Shown here: positions 1 through 13,000 of the stretch, in pieces | Layout: every line of letters begins with the position of its first letter | How positions within the stretch are numbered: position 1 is the stretch's first letter | Assembly: GCA_009767595.1 (NCBI GenBank) | Contig: VSDK01024160.1 | Location: 774,644-838,643 of the forward strand | DNA: 64,000 bases | Origin: Symbiodinium kawagutii | Lineage: Eukaryota; Sar; Dinophyceae; Suessiales; Symbiodiniaceae | Reading direction: 5' to 3' | Made by a program: the position numbers and the translations under genes | The notes under the pieces: model-generated | Databases searched by the model: none | What the model was told of the DNA's origin: nothing | What the model saw: only the letters and a program-made list of their open reading frames with translations

Positions 1-132
1 GTTTTGGAACGTGGACATCCCACGCGACGCGGCAGCTGCCGGGGAGGGGTGGTGCTTGGCAGGTTGGCAGGGGCTGAGCGGATAGCTGTGGATGCAGGTT
101 CACGAGGTTTCATATGGTTTTCACTCGGTTTT

Positions 133-239
133 TTGGATGGTGGTTGGAAACATTTTTGATGTTCACTAGGTTCAGTAGTAACTATTGACAAATCGTTGGT
201 TGATACATATGTTTCCAACGGTTTGAAACCACCAGCCAG
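133..239. mobile_element. Family 1 TIR element (MITE-like)
   Basis: Short element with inverted ends: a TGGATGGTGGTTGGAAAC-like left end and a GGTTTGAAACCACCAGCCAG right end. The interior has the family hallmark 'attgacaaatcgttggttga'. TTTT flanks both sides, a possible duplication. There is no coding capacity. Confidence 0.6.
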
Positions 240-501
240 TTTTGTTGTGCAAAGTGTTTTTTTGCAGGTGCCTGCGCGATACCAGATGAGAGAGTGTGTG
301 GATGCGGCATATCCATTCATTGTGACCTTTGTGTTTGTGTGTTGTTGCATCTTTGTATGAAACCATGTCGCCGTTGCTCTTTGGCCATGAGCACGGGGAT
401 TCAACATCATCCAGACATGTACATGATGTACATTGACATTCCCAAGATGCCTCCCCCGGTTGCACGTGTTGTGAATCCTGATGAAGCCTCAGGAATTTCA
501 G

Positions 502-2459
502 GTGCTCACCATGCACAGCCGAGGCACAAAGAGTTGGTGCTCCAGGTGCTGTACAAGGACTTGGCCACCAATGCAGCACATCGCCGCGCCAGCTATGTGG
601 TGGAAGCGGCTTTGAACAACTGTTCACCTCAGGAGATGGAGCCGGGGAAGGGTTGAAGGTCCACAACGTGGCGATGCTGAGATCACTCATTTATTTGAGT
701 TCATTTCCTGGAGATGCCCATGAGAAATCTGATTGATCTGAGTAACTTCCACGTCTTGCCCGTAATTAGATGTAATTAGTTTGAACTTTTGGTTGCGAGG
801 TTTCTTGTTCATGCCCGATGCGACAACAACAACAGTATGACTGAGGATGATGTGTCCATTTTGCTTCCCACTTCCCAATGACTTTCGGATGGCTGGTGGA
901 GTAATATTATAGAATACGGACTATAACCACACAGTAATGATCATTAATTTTCAACCATTATAAGCAATATCAATCATTATAGATAGCCATTCGCAACCAT
1001 GACTAGCTGCTAATTCACCATGGCTGAACCAACGAACTAACCACATCTAGTCACCGTGCCCAGCCATGCCATAGGACCAGTACAACTTGTTGCAGCACTT
1101 GTTGCAGCCAGCAGTGCTACATGAGTTGTCGCAGGCATAGCTCTGTGCAGATGGGTTGCCCTCTGGGGCGCTTGGATTCCACGACTGCGACTGGTTGGAT
1201 TTATTTGTTCTAACTTAGCAATTCAGATTGTTGAGACATGTTGAGACTAAGTCGATTTGTTGTAATTTGGTGTGTTCTTGGTTCTTTTCAATGTGTTGAG
1301 CTCGTTGCAGATTGGATTGTTGACCAGAAAACAATCCACGGTTCGATGGACTTCTGTTTTTGTGCCGGCTGTCCCATATTTCCGGTACAGTTGTGATGAA
1401 AGCCAGCTTGGCTGCAGCACATCGTTCCAGGCACGGTATGGTCTCTATGTGGTGAAGACTCTTTTGAAGAGACCTGAGGTACCCCGGACCCGAGTGGGCG
1501 AGCTTTCAGAGCCAGAACCACTTCTCATTGCCACATGTTGTGCCTATGAAGAACCAGATCTTGCATGCTCTTGCTGCTGTAGTTTCGAGTACCCTCCGGT
1601 AAACTAACCCGGCAACGGATTTTATCCATATTTTAGAGTGAAACCCCGGGAAAACACCAATAAATGGTGGATTTTCCATTGCCAGGTTAGCTTGGCAGAG
1701 GGTATTTTTTTATAGCCTTACCTGGGATGATTTAACCAACCATGGTTTGCCATGAGGTTGATGCCAATGTCATGGCCCGCGCAATTCCAGCTGTAGCGGC
1801 TCGGCCTGAACAGCTGGGAGCGGCAAGTGGGTGCAGATGAGGTTCAGAAGCGGCAAGTCATCAATTTTAAATAGGGATGTAGATAAACAGGTCATAGGGA
1901 TGTAGAAGAACAGGTCAGACAAAACAGTGCATGACCAAGTTTGACTTGTGGGCTGATTGTTTGGCATGATTGCGAATGATAACCAGAGTAACCACAAGAT
2001 AATCGATCGGAAACTATCATATCCACGCGTGACGATTGATTAGATGAGATAAAAGGCCACGTGAAATAAAGAACCAAACTAAGCTGGGAACCAAGTTGAG
2101 ATCACATACTTTTGGCCGTAGTGAGAAACCATTGCGGGCTTTGTTCACAAACTAGGGTTGTGACCAAACAGAGCTGCCGTGACTCTTATGAACCCAGAAT
2201 TTTTGAGGATTCCATGTGCCCAGCATCCCCTCCACCTTTTTGTGGCTTTCCAGGAGGGCCATGCCAGGGGAGCTTTTATTGTTCTTGCTGCTCGCGCCGC
2301 GTGATGAAGTGGTGGTGGTTCAAAGGTCAAGGGCATTTTCCCAGGAGTCTGAACGCAGCGCTTTCCATCAGAGTGACCCTCCCAGAAAGCCGCTGGCCTT
2401 TCAAGGCTGAGATCATGAAGAAGATTGCTGCCAACCAAGTGGATGAGCGGATGGGATAA
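502..2459 (+). CDS. 3' part of a Pumilio/PUF-like RNA-binding protein (three exons recognised)
   Basis: Three + strand exons are seen. Exon 1 (about 502-638) encodes a helix containing ASYVVEAALNNCSPQE. Exon 2 (1431-1478) encodes YGLYVVKTLLKRPE. Exon 3 (2406-2459) encodes AEIMKKIAANQVDERMG and a TAA stop. The pattern 'xYVVxxxL' followed by Cys/Ser or Lys/Arg is typical of PUF repeats, whose helices bind single RNA bases in 3' UTRs. Exons 2 and 3 follow AG|G acceptors and join in phase 0 through a GT donor at 1479. About 20 residues expected between exons 1 and 2 are missing, so at least one exon is unresolved; the 5' end of exon 1 is also uncertain (502 or 524). The gene start lies outside the window. 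An ARM/HEAT-type helical repeat is the main alternative. Confidence 0.5.
1590..1704. mobile_element. Family 4 TIR element
   Basis: Perfect-ended inverted repeat: TACCCTCCGGTAAACTAACC at the left and GGTTAGCTTGGCAGAGGGTA at the right, with a 115-bp total length. The inner arm reads CCATTGCCAGG. It lies in the last resolved intron of the PUF-like gene, between 1479 and 2405. Confidence 0.65.
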
Positions 2460-2659
2460 CTGAGGGTGTCCATAAATCTGGATGATCATTTTGACTCATC
2501 AAGCAGAACAGCCAATAATAGCAATGATAAAAACCGAACAATACCATTGACAAGAACTATAGTCATTGGGATTGGCCCAACAACTGACAACTATTCAAAA
2601 AAAAAAATCGTGGCTGCAGTCGATCGCAGCTGGGGGATCATTTATGGACAACCTCAGTG

Positions 2660-2797
2660 AAGTCGCTGCAGCCTTCGCTGAACACGGGAGCTCGCCCTGC
2701 GCCTCGCTTCGCGAGCGGCGGCTCCCAGTGCTGGGTGATTGCGTTTCGCGACGGGGTGATTGAAAGGTGGAAGCGATTCAGTGAACAGATGCAACAG
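2660..2797 (+). CDS. Candidate coding exon, unknown protein
   Basis: An open frame of 46 codons in locally GC-rich DNA ends at a CAG|GT donor (2798). It encodes GSQCWVIAFRDGVIERWKRF near its 3' end, a composition far from random background. The 5' boundary is uncertain; an AG lies at 2656-2657. The 'WVIAFRDGVIERW' stretch resembles the loops of RCC1/WG-type repeats, but this is too short to assign. It could be the first recognisable exon of a gene after the PUF-like one. Confidence 0.4.
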
Positions 2798-2880
2798 GTT
2801 TGGGTGAAGAGGGGTACCCCGCAAGACCCTTGAAGCTCAGGTTTGGGTAAAGTGGTGCTTAAACAAGTTCGATCCAGTTC

Positions 2881-2990
2881 GTGGTTTCTGAAAAAAGAAG
2901 GGTGCCCCTCAAATCATTCAGTTTATCAGCCGTTTCGAGGCATAAACACACCATGTTTGGCGTTTCCCCTATTTTGAGAAACGCCCAGTT
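2881..2990. mobile_element. Family 3 TIR element
   Basis: Left end GTGGTTTCTGAAAAAAGAAG and right end CCCCTATTTTGAGAAACGCCC are inverted relatives of the GGTGTTTCTCAAAATAGGG consensus. AGTT flanks both sides, a possible 4-bp target-site duplication. Non-coding. Confidence 0.55.
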
Positions 2991-2999
2991 GTTTCTATG

Positions 3000-4100
3000 G
3001 TCAACCAACGGCCCAACCCTGGACGGCAATCTCGAGAAAGCAAGGAGACATCAGATATCACAAAAGCAACAGCTGGTGAATGGATCATTGTAGCAGTTTC
3101 GCTGCGAATCATTTCATTGCGATTGAACACGACAGGGCTAGATGCTGACCCACCAGAATGATATACCTTTGGGTAATGGGAGAGCCGCCATGTTTGATGA
3201 TTTTCAATTAGTTAGTACTAACTTATGATTATGATATCATGATTGTTGGTATATCCATCCAGTAAACCATTAGCAAACTATAGTTCGCCGCTAGCATTAG
3301 CAGTTAGCCAGTGGCCAAGCGGTGTGCATTTCAGGTAGGCGGGTAGCCAGCCTTTCAGCTGGCAACGGAAAAATAAGGTAGCTCTCAATTTGCGGAACCC
3401 TTGCCTCCATGAATTGCACACCTGCCAATATGTTTGTTTCTGGTCATGTTTTGTCATGACCGGTTTTCTAGAACGAAGACTGATCCATCACCCGCATATC
3501 CGCGATTGTTTTACTGATTAAGGGGCTGGCCACTGGTTTGGCGGATTGAGGACACAACAAGTCGCAGGAACATTGTTCTGGCAGCTGACAGTCCGCAACA
3601 AAGTGACGTCAGAGATGCAGTCACCCAATCTATTGACAGGTAGAGATGCTAAGTGCTTTGCTTTCTAAAATGATGGCACCAGGGCTGCAAACATTTAAAT
3701 TTTGGCTTGGCCTGAGCTGCCCGCAAGGTTCGAGTTAGGTCCTTTTTTATTTCAAACAGTGTTTGCAATTTGGGCCTGAAACTATCCACAAAAGTTGTTT
3801 TTTGCAGCCCCAGCGACGGAGTGCCGCGTTGTGGCTCAATGAGCCCGCGTGGCAATGGTATGAATCACAGCATCAAGTAGTTATAGGCGGATTCGAGGAG
3901 AGGAAGAATCCAACTTGGATCCACAATTGTTTCCTAAGTGTTTTGCGCTGAAGCCTGGATTGCTGACATCATCACCCATGCATTCATGGGGTAATGGGGT
4001 CGGTTGGTTGGTGGGCTAGTTGATAGGTTGGTCGTTACAACATACGTGTTGGGGTCAGTTGTGGGTTTCGCCACACTTATGTCGGAAGCTTTTCCTGAGT
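3000..4100. other. No convincing gene
   Basis: Mixed-composition DNA with short frames only. A frame near 3815-3860 encodes QRRSAALWLNEPAWQWYESQ after a TTTTTTGCAG acceptor-like tract and could be a small exon, but nothing joins to it. Confidence 0.3.
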
Positions 4101-4408
4101 TTCACGGATTTGGCTGTTGCTTCATCAGTGAAAATGTATGGTAAATCAGGGGGTGCAGTTACCAACATGATCCCAGAACACGGTCATGTCGAGAAACCAG
4201 GGGATGCCCTCAGCCTGCTGACCGAACCCCGGCGAATATCTCAGCCGGTAATACGCGCCACAGGGCCCGAGAGTTTCACCACTCTCGATGTGATCACGAC
4301 CCATGGGAACCCCCAAAATTGTTTATTTATTATGATGCAGACTGTACATGTTTGATCAACAAAGAGGTCCCCTATTTTCAGAAATACCCATCTAGTAGTT
4401 GTTTCAGC

Positions 4409-4520
4409 ATTGTTGTTGGTGATTCTCCCCTGTTAATCCCTAGCATTAGCCATTATATTAAACTATACATTCCTCTAGTATTGTTGGTGATTATCCCCTG
4501 GTAATCCCCTAGTGTTAGCC
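4409..4520. repeat. Degenerate direct duplication related to family 2
   Basis: Two copies of 'ttgttggtgatt..cccctg.taatcccctag..ttagcc' lie about 60 bp apart. The wording matches the interior of the family 2 elements. Clear TIRs are missing, so this is a decayed or rearranged copy. Confidence 0.4.
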
Positions 4521-4975
4521 ATGTTTCCGATTGTTTCCTTCATGGCGGGTTTGACCTCTCCTCGCAGAATGTGACCGACTGATTGGCACACCACCCGCAC
4601 CTTTGAGCAGCGGTGGACGCTGGCTGATGGCTGGCGAGAATTCATTTAGGTTGCCCTGGGATTGCTTACCCCTTAGGACCGGCAATGCCAAGCATGATGA
4701 AACTGAGCAAATATTCAAATATTCATCATGGTTGCTGATTTGTTCATCATGGGTTCAGTGCTGGAAACCTCAAATGCTGATTCACCATGGTACTTGCCCA
4801 AAGTCACCAGAAACATTAGAGGTTTCCAGCACATTGCTGATGGTTCAAAGCAACTGATGGAGGTTCATCTTATTGCAGCGCGGCTTGGGGCACCATTTCA
4901 ATCATTGTCTTTGTGTTGGCCGCATCGTTGGGGAAGCTTTCCTTGATCATCCTCAATGGACAATGAAACTTGCAG

Positions 4976-5026
4976 GAGGCAGAAATCGAGTGCTTGCCCG
5001 AACTGGTGCTTGGGATCGTGGGTTAA
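4976..5026 (+). CDS. Candidate terminal exon
   Basis: It follows a TTGCAG|G acceptor and encodes EAEIECLPELVLGIVG, then TAA. Acidic/hydrophobic codon use differs from flanking DNA. Only 16 residues, with no family recognised and no partner exon joined. Confidence 0.3.
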   Translation, partial: EAEIECLPELVLGIVG

Positions 5027-5187
5027 ATGAGCTGACCTTCAAGAAAAGAATTCTCACTTGAGTAATACCACTAGTGCCACACAAGACCGTGGCGGAACTT
5101 TCCAAAAGATTCCAAAAGAAGATACCTAAAGGAGAGTTGCGATGCATCGATGACTCAGCGGTCCACTGAAAGAGCGCCGGGCGGCTA

Positions 5188-5334
5188 TCTGTCTATCTAT
5201 CCATCCATCTATCTATCTATCTATCTACCTATCTATCTAAGCTATCGATCCATTTATCTATCGATCGATCGATCGATCTATCTATCTATCTATCTATCTA
5301 TCTAGGCATCCATCTATCCATCTATCCATCCAAC
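5188..5334. repeat. (CTAT)n / (CGAT)n microsatellite
   Basis: Imperfect tetranucleotide tract of CTAT, CCAT and CGAT units, interrupted near 5240 and 5310. Confidence 0.95.
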
Positions 5335-5873
5335 CATTGTTCGAGACACTTGTGTGAAACTGGAACGGACCGCGGCAGTTTGGGTCCACTGCTGGTTGTG
5401 GATTTTCTCCAGCATTGGAAATGGTTGATTCAAGATTCGAATGTTTTGGATGCAAACCCCGTTCATTTTTACATTTGCCCATTTGGTTCAAGCCATGAGC
5501 CAAATCAAATGGCATGATCAACGATTGGCTAGTTGATTTGGAACGTGGCCAGGCGATACACGCAAATGACGGCTTGGCCACCAGTGGTAATCACAGATGA
5601 GCTACTGCAACTTGTGGCTATCCATGTGTTGCGGTTAACCATCTAGCCAACCATCTACTAAACCATCTGTAGTAAATTATCTAGTTAGTAGTTAACCATG
5701 AGTTCACCATCCAGTTAACTTTGTTAACCACGAGTTTGCTTGCCAGTGGTGACCATGGATGAGTCGCTGCTATCAGTGTGCAGGTGGGAGACGAGGTGAT
5801 GCAGATTACTCCACGGCATCCTTTGATGAGGAACACCGAAATCGCCGGTGGCCTCAGCCCGTTTTCAACTGAC

Positions 5874-5986
5874 CGGTGGTTTCTGAAGCCATTGGGAACA
5901 TCCAGAGTTAGTCTGGAGTTTTTTTGCTTTACCTGATGAATATATGAAAGATGATTTGGGGGATCCCCTGTTTTAAGAAACCACCA
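5874..5986. mobile_element. Family 3 TIR element
   Basis: CCGGTGGTTTCTGAAG at the left and CCCTGTTTTAAGAAACCACC at the right form the inverted ends; the interior is diverged. No clear target-site duplication. Confidence 0.5.
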
Positions 5987-6244
5987 AATCCGCAGTTTGC
6001 CTGTTCCAGCGACAGCGAGCCCATGGGTAGGCAGAACGTAGCGACATCATTCAGAGTTTGGGAATCCAATATAGTCATAAGTGGGATAGATAGAAAATGT
6101 AATCGGACCAGCCCCAAAAGGGACATGATCAAAATACCGAACTTGGGTGATGTTCCAATTACTCCTGGACGAAGTATATATACAATTGTATACATGTATT
6201 TCCCTATGTATTTAGCAGGTTCATGTAGGAATCGACAAGTGTGT

Positions 6245-6400
6245 CTGTATATATATATATATAGATAAATATAAATACAAATATGAATAAATAAATAAAA
6301 AAATACAAATATAAATACAAATATACATATAAATCAATCAATATAAATACAAATATAAATACAAATATAAATATAAATCAATAAATAGATAAATATACTC
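6245..6400. repeat. AT-rich simple sequence (ATAAATACAA units)
   Basis: A (TA)n run followed by irregular 'aaatataaatacaaatataa' units. No coding potential. Confidence 0.9.
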
Positions 6401-6490
6401 TTGGCATTTTGCAAGATATCACCATTCAGATTTTGAAGATTCCACCTGCATAAAAGTGCGCGATGCCCGTGCATGCCAAGTGCAGCCAAG

Positions 6491-6559
6491 GAGGTGCAGA
6501 TTTCGCCCTGGGCAGTGCGCGCGGCCAACCTTCAAGAGGAGGAAACACTGGTGGCATGA
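6491..6559 (+). CDS. Candidate terminal exon, unknown protein
   Basis: It follows a CAAG|G acceptor and encodes 22 residues beginning EVQISPWAVRAANLQEEETL, then VA and TGA. Amphipathic helix-like composition suggests genuine coding sequence. The upstream in-frame codons are also open, so the exon may start earlier. No partner exon identified. Confidence 0.4.
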   Translation, partial: EVQISPWAVRAANLQEEETLVA

Positions 6560-6790
6560 GTGCTGGTCGTGTTGGTTATCCAGAGGTTATAGCCGTTAGA
6601 TATGGTCAATCAGAGGGAGTAATAAGCAACAAAAAGGGTTAATCATACTGGTTAAATGTGGCATTTACAGGGAATTAAACGATATCAGCCATGATTGGAC
6701 CATCACTAGCCATCATACATCATCAAACCATCATGTAAACGATCATCAGGCATCACAAACCACCATCACTGGCTGGTGGTTGGGAGGTGC

Positions 6791-7030
6791 GAGGCCAGGA
6801 GCCAGGGGTATCCCGTTCTGGCCCTTGAAAGGGGCAGGGCCAGGAGTTATACATAGCAGGAGCCGTTCACATCATGCCGTTGCCGTGGGACCTTCCACCA
6901 GCCGCACAGCTGGCGTAGGAGCGCTACCCCGCACGCTGGACCGGATGGATGAAGGAGAAGGAGCAGACACGTAAGCTGCTCAGCCGGTGCTGGTGCTGAG
7001 GGAGCCAGGAGCCAGGGGTATCCCTATATC
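6791..7030. repeat. Direct repeat of a 22-bp GCCAGGAGCCAGGGGTATCC motif
   Basis: The motif occurs at about 6791 and again at about 7002, around GC-rich DNA with short open frames. No gene could be fixed here. Confidence 0.6.
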
Positions 7031-7079
7031 CCATTAAAGGGGAATCGATTTGGACCTACCAGGAGTGGGGTAACCAGAA

Positions 7080-8770
7080 GGTGGTTGGAGACGTCCGCTT
7101 TATAGGTCTGTGAGTGTGTGCATCAGGCAAATGACTTGACTAGACTTTTGTAATTAAGCAACGCAATGAAAAGCGGTCGCTCCCAATACGTATGCCACCG
7201 AAAACTGGTGGTTTATCCCGCCAGTTTTGTTGGATTGGCAGAGGGTATCGATGGATATTGTGTTATACTGCATATGCGTAAAGAATCACGGGGTTTGACC
7301 AGCAGCGGATCTAAAAGGTGTGGCAGGGCCAAAAAAAATTGATTCCTATCCTTGGCTGTGCGTAGTTGTAACTTGGGATTTTGCGGAAAGCGCGTTGGTC
7401 AGCTGATGCTTGTTGATGAATACCGTAGAATTTGCTGGGCAACAGCTGGTTTGTTGAGGGTTACTGCAACCAATGATGGAGCTGACCTGCAGTATCAAAC
7501 AGCCGTTGGAAGAATGCGACCTGGTCAGACCGATGATGGAACTGGCTCCGTTACTTGCCACTTTTTGTTGTTATCTTAGTTGTTGCCTGCCATACCCGTC
7601 TATTCAGCATGGTTAACTGCAGAGCCAATTCCTAGCCATCATGCAGCATTTTGAAGCAATATTCACTGGTGTTGCTCTTCTGGCTACGTCCAGCATCAGC
7701 CATGACAAAGGAATGAAACCATAGTCACCCATGCAACTATCAGCCAACCAAACATGACATCAGCATGGTTTTCCGCTAACAAACTACCCAAACATAGTCA
7801 TTACCCAACCATAAGTCAACCAGCAGACTCATCAGCAACACACCAAAACCACGTTTTGCCCCGCTGGCCAGGTGACATGTTCACTTTCACGACCGGCTCA
7901 CCGTTTGGAGCTCGTGGAAGTGTGAACTGGTGAAGAATTGGAATCTAAGTCATTAGCCCTTTACAGTATACATAATATGTAAAGATGCTGAATTCATATG
8001 TCAGCCGAGTGGACCCGCCTTGTTTCCATTGCATGGGGGAACAGGACAAGCCGAGATGACATGTTCAGGTCGATCGATCTCTTAGCCCGATGGTAAATCG
8101 GTAGCAAACTTGGGGGTGGCTGTGGGTAGTATATTAACAGGTGGACTTGTTTGTTTGTTCTTGTTGATTGATAACCATCACTGGGATTATAAACAGTTAA
8201 AGTAATTGATATTAACAATCAATGGTTGACAACAGTTGGTGATTGTTTGTTCTTGTCAACTATTATCAACCATTGATTAGCCATAATTAGCACGGCATAT
8301 TGGCAGCTATCGGTTTTCAACCATATTTTGGCTGTTGACCACCTATCAACAACCATTGACTAACGATTGGTTGTCCGTTCACTCATCATCAATGGACCGA
8401 TCTCCCATCACTGTTGGCATAGCGCGCCGCCCGACCGCAGCCATTCAGCGAGACCCACGTCATGCCCATGCCGAGAAAAGATAACGGGCGACCTGCCAGG
8501 AGGTACATCATGAGTCATGCTTAGCAGTTGACAAGGCAAACAGAAGTAATTGCGAAGAAAACTGTGTATAATGTATATATATATATATATATTATGCTGT
8601 TAAATATCATGAATTAACTAACCTGGTCATATCTATACATATGCTGTGATATATTATGACTTAACCTGGTTAACCTGTTGTATACCTGGTGTTAATTATT
8701 GTCAAGCATTTATGTGAACAATGGCTAACACGGGTTCATGGTGAGATTGAATGGTTGAATATGGATGGTA
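7080..8770. other. Gene-poor stretch
   Basis: Mainly cryptically simple 'accatca/tgatggtt' sequence with a (TA)n tract at about 8565-8592. Open frames at 7352-7579 and elsewhere lack splice-site or compositional support. No feature supported. Confidence 0.4.
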
Positions 8771-8834
8771 AGTGGCTGAGTTGAAAGCCATAGGTTTCAT
8801 TTATGAATCTACAGCAGGTGGGTTCCCTTTCCAG

Positions 8835-8876
8835 GTTGGTTTGCCACAGGGCGAATGTGTGCTGGCGGACTGGTAA
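8835..8876 (+). CDS. Candidate terminal exon
   Basis: It follows a TTTCCAG|G acceptor and encodes VGLPQGECVLADW, then TAA. Very short; kept because acceptor context and residue content resemble other exons here. Confidence 0.25.
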   Translation, partial: VGLPQGECVLADW

Positions 8877-9085
8877 AGAGCCGCCAGATTTCGCGATTTT
8901 CTTCACTGCGTGGTTTCGCGCATTCCTAATCAGCTTCAATGACTTGTTCCATCTATGTTTGGGACCCGTTGGACACCGCCCAGAAACGAAGACAAATTTG
9001 AGACAGATTAATTTTCAGCTGTGTTGACCACTGCTTTTCTACCATGTCCGACGCCTGTTGCTCCGGGCTGCTTGTTGCATTGCAG

Positions 9086-9135
9086 AGATTATGGGGACCA
9101 CGCGAGGACCACAACCCGCAACCATGGCGACGAAA
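9086..9135 (+). CDS. Candidate internal exon
   Basis: It follows TTGCAG and encodes RLWGPREDHNPQPWRR, running to a GTGTTT donor. Basic, Pro/Trp-rich composition is unlike the surrounding DNA. Function unknown. Confidence 0.3.
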
Positions 9136-10049
9136 GTGTTTAGTGATGTCGTATGACTCGTCCGGTGAGTGCTCACCGGGTAGAAAGGCTGGTATGTTAC
9201 TTTTTTAGTGTGATTGGCAATCATTCCAAGCTAACCCTGCCACATCATCCTCATATACCTGCGGCATTATACCGCCATTTTACCAGCCTTGTAGCAGCCA
9301 TATGCCAGCCGCATACTTGTCATTTACCAGCCTTATTCAGCCTCATGCTGCATATGACGGTAGTTCAGTTTGCATCACGAATCATGATGGCTCGGCAGGT
9401 TCCGCTTGTCCTTACGGATTTAGTAGTGGCATGTGACAGTAGTTATGCTGTTTTATGTTTGCTACAGCCATTGTCAATATTGGCTAATGGTCTATGATGG
9501 CTTTTGATGATTAACAATGATGATTAGTGATGGTATGTAGCGAACCAGTAGGTTCAATCAAGCATGTCAAACATTGGTTGACAACAAATGATTGGCTAGT
9601 AGTGGTTCATGATGGTAACGGAGATTCATTTTTTGTCAGTGGATGAGACTGGATGATAACGGTCGGTTGGTTGGCCGAAATATGAAAATCATGTTTAAGT
9701 GGGGATGAGTTTGGGCAGCTTGTTCTTACTTTACCCAGGAGAATCCAGCAAAGTTAATTGAAGATCTCCGTGTGGTTTGGTTTGATTCCTTTGATGCCCT
9801 CAGTGGGACTGTTTCACACCACACTTGGGGTCAATTTTATGGAAAAAAAAGTAGATACAGAGGCCGAACAATTAACAGGATCACTGAAATAAACACAGCA
9901 GTGTATACAGTACACAATGTGTACGTAGGCATCGTGAGATCCATGTGGCGGTTGAGTTTATGTGGCAATTCCTATGAGCCAACATCATCATCAGTAGCCA
10001 TGAACTATCACGAACCATTCTTGGCCACCACTATCATCTATAGTAATCC

Positions 10050-13000
10050 ATGGCTAAAGCGCCATCCTTACTGGTGAAGCAGCCCGTGTTTGTTCGCAAC
10101 GGGAACCTGGGCGCCGGACAGGACTTCGCACCGCCTCCCCGAAAACCGCGGCGACCCGAAGATCCGCGATACTTGGACGTGTCGGGATGGGTTGGTACCT
10201 GCTAGTGATCCCTAATGCGAAAGGGTTGATAAATTATAGTTGCACATGTTTTTTCAACATAGGGGACCTCCCAAATCATCGAACAAATAAATCATTTAGA
10301 GGAATAAACCATCCAGTTTTGGGGCTCCCAAGTTAGAGAAACCACCATATTGCTATAGGAGTTGGGACCAACCATCCCAAGAATTGGGTAGTTGAACATC
10401 CCAACATCTAGGGTGTATTGTGCATTATTAGGATGTGAATGAACAGCTGGGGTGTGGATTTTTGACCCGCGGCCATGTCAACACAGGGATCTGCAAATTG
10501 GCAACGGGCGTGTGCTTGTATGAATGGTGTTCTCATGATTTCCCATGATCCTGAATGATACTGTCAACTCACAACTGGTCCCTCCTTTTTGGTTTCCTGA
10601 ATTCACTGCAGTTCGAAGGCTCATGAACTATTTGCTCCTCATGGAGTTGGTAATGGTTGATAGTGGCAAATGTAAGTTACTTGTGAGAAAAGAGTGGGGA
10701 GGTCTACTATGGGTATGATCCCGCTCTTGTTGTTTGATAATGTTCATTGCGCTGAAGGTTTCTCACACGGTTTCTGACCATTTTTCGCAGGAATGGTTTT
10801 GAAATTTCGGCGTTGTTCATTACCAAGGGCCTGGATATCCCATGAAGCGGCAAACGATCCACGGTTTTCAGTGCATCTCTTTCCATTTACAACCTATACC
10901 CAGCATACTCGTCGCAGCTGTTCAGCATTGTTATCGCATGGCGCTTCGCCCACTGCATGGATTTACTCTCCCTGGAAATCCCAACAATGGGGCTGCCCCT
11001 TGAACACGAAATGGGACGTGCAAGTCTCAATGTTAAGTGAACAGAGTTGGAGACCAGTTGAGTGAACACACTGCATCAATCACAACTCAGGGTTTCCCAT
11101 GGTTTCCCTTACATTTCCTATGGTTTTCCTTACGTTTCCTATGGTTCTCCTATCATTTTCCAGGGTTTCCCCATGGTTTCCCTATATGATTCAGCTCACA
11201 TATCCCATTGTTTGAGTTCATCAGAAGCCAGGGCAGCGGAACGCTGCCGTATCACGTCGCAAAAAATCGTCGCCCTTGGCTCAGTATAGGGCAGGTAGCT
11301 AGCGGCAGTGCGCCATCGCCGCAGGATCCCGGGGCAGGTGCGGGAGTTTTTCTTGAGATAGGCAGACTATGATAGTAACTAAATGTAGCTAATAGTTAAG
11401 AGCCAACTAAGGCTGGTTAATGATGGTGGTTGTTTGAGATGAGGGTAAGCTGAGTCTTGTGTTGAGTTGATGGGTGAAATTCAAGATGCATGGCACATTG
11501 GGGGCTCAATGCGAGTAACCCTAACCCCCCCATGGTTGAATCAGTGGTTGTTTTTCCTCGTCCGAAATCATGGGGGTTGGATAGCTGGAGGTAGCCCATG
11601 ATGATGTGCCTGGGTAAAAATAAGACTAAACTAATCAGCTACCTTAGTTTTGCAAGTCTACTGATTGGCTCGAGCCCCAAAAACTGCATTTACGGCTTGG
11701 CGGAAAGTACAATGGTAGGACTGAGATCGGCAGAACTAGCCCTGGTTCATTAAACTGTTTGAAGCTATGATTTAACCATAACCTTGTACAATTCAGAAAG
11801 AAAGCAGGCCATCATAAACAGTCAACCATCAATCAGCCATCAAGTCACCATTCATGCAACATGACTGAACCTGTTGCAATCGAAAAACATGCGCCCAAAG
11901 TTTCCCTTCAACTGGGGAGCAGGTCATGTTGACTCCCATCTTTATGACCGCATCACTGGTGATCAACGTGTTGGTCCTAGCGCCTCGCTTCAACGGTGGT
12001 TGGTGGTGCGACGTTGCCATGAACCCGCGGCTGGTGGCCCTGAGTTGTTGCAGATGGGGAAATGATGATGGTCACAGATGGGATGGATGGTGATGGATGG
12101 TGATGGACGGTGATGGTTGATGGTGAGTCAGAACAGAAGAAGTATATAAGGATAGCGGGGTTGATCACAAATAGAATCAATGCGAGAGGTCATCAACAAA
12201 TAGAAATATATCAAACAAATGGGATGCTGAGCACTGCGGAAAAGCCACCGATCCTTTCTACTTTCAAGCTGTATATCACGGGGGTTCCATGGTCAGGACC
12301 CTTGGCCTTATCCATGAATGTACCAAAGTCCCACTGTGACCTGCCATTGTAGGGGAAACCACCTAGAGCAGCAAGGCTGGAGACATTCATTCATTCATTC
12401 ATTCATTCATTCATTCATTCATTCATTCATTCATTCATTCATTCATTCATTCATTCATTCATTCATTCATTCATTCATTCCGTTCCTGCGAGTTGGTGAT
12501 TGTTCAGCCAGTTCGGCCAGGATTGGTTCCTAAACCCCGTTCATCCCGGTTCCATTCGAGCATGCCATCCCAGCAGGAAACAATCGCTTGGGTCCAGTGC
12601 ACTGGTGCTACCACGGCTTTCCCACGGCTTTCCCACGGCTTTCCCACGGCTTTCAGGTGCCTGTTTGCGCCGGCCTCTATAGCAATGGCGAACGCATGGC
12701 AGTCATATATGGAGAAGAAACGCCAGCCAGAGGAATCCTTAAGGCAGTGTACACGCGGCTTGTTTGCATGACGAACTGGAAAGCAGGAGCTGTGAATGTC
12801 TATAAAAAAAGATGCCCGGATGCTCCAGGTACGGTTAATATTTGTATACTAACATTTACGTATAAGATGACCCGGTTTGTAGGCAAACACGCAAAACATG
12901 GAGTATTTGGGATATGATTCAAACTTGTCTTACAAACCATGTTTGTGATATGACCAAGGATCGGCGGGTTGTTGGTCTCAGCATGCCATGTGTGTTCTTG

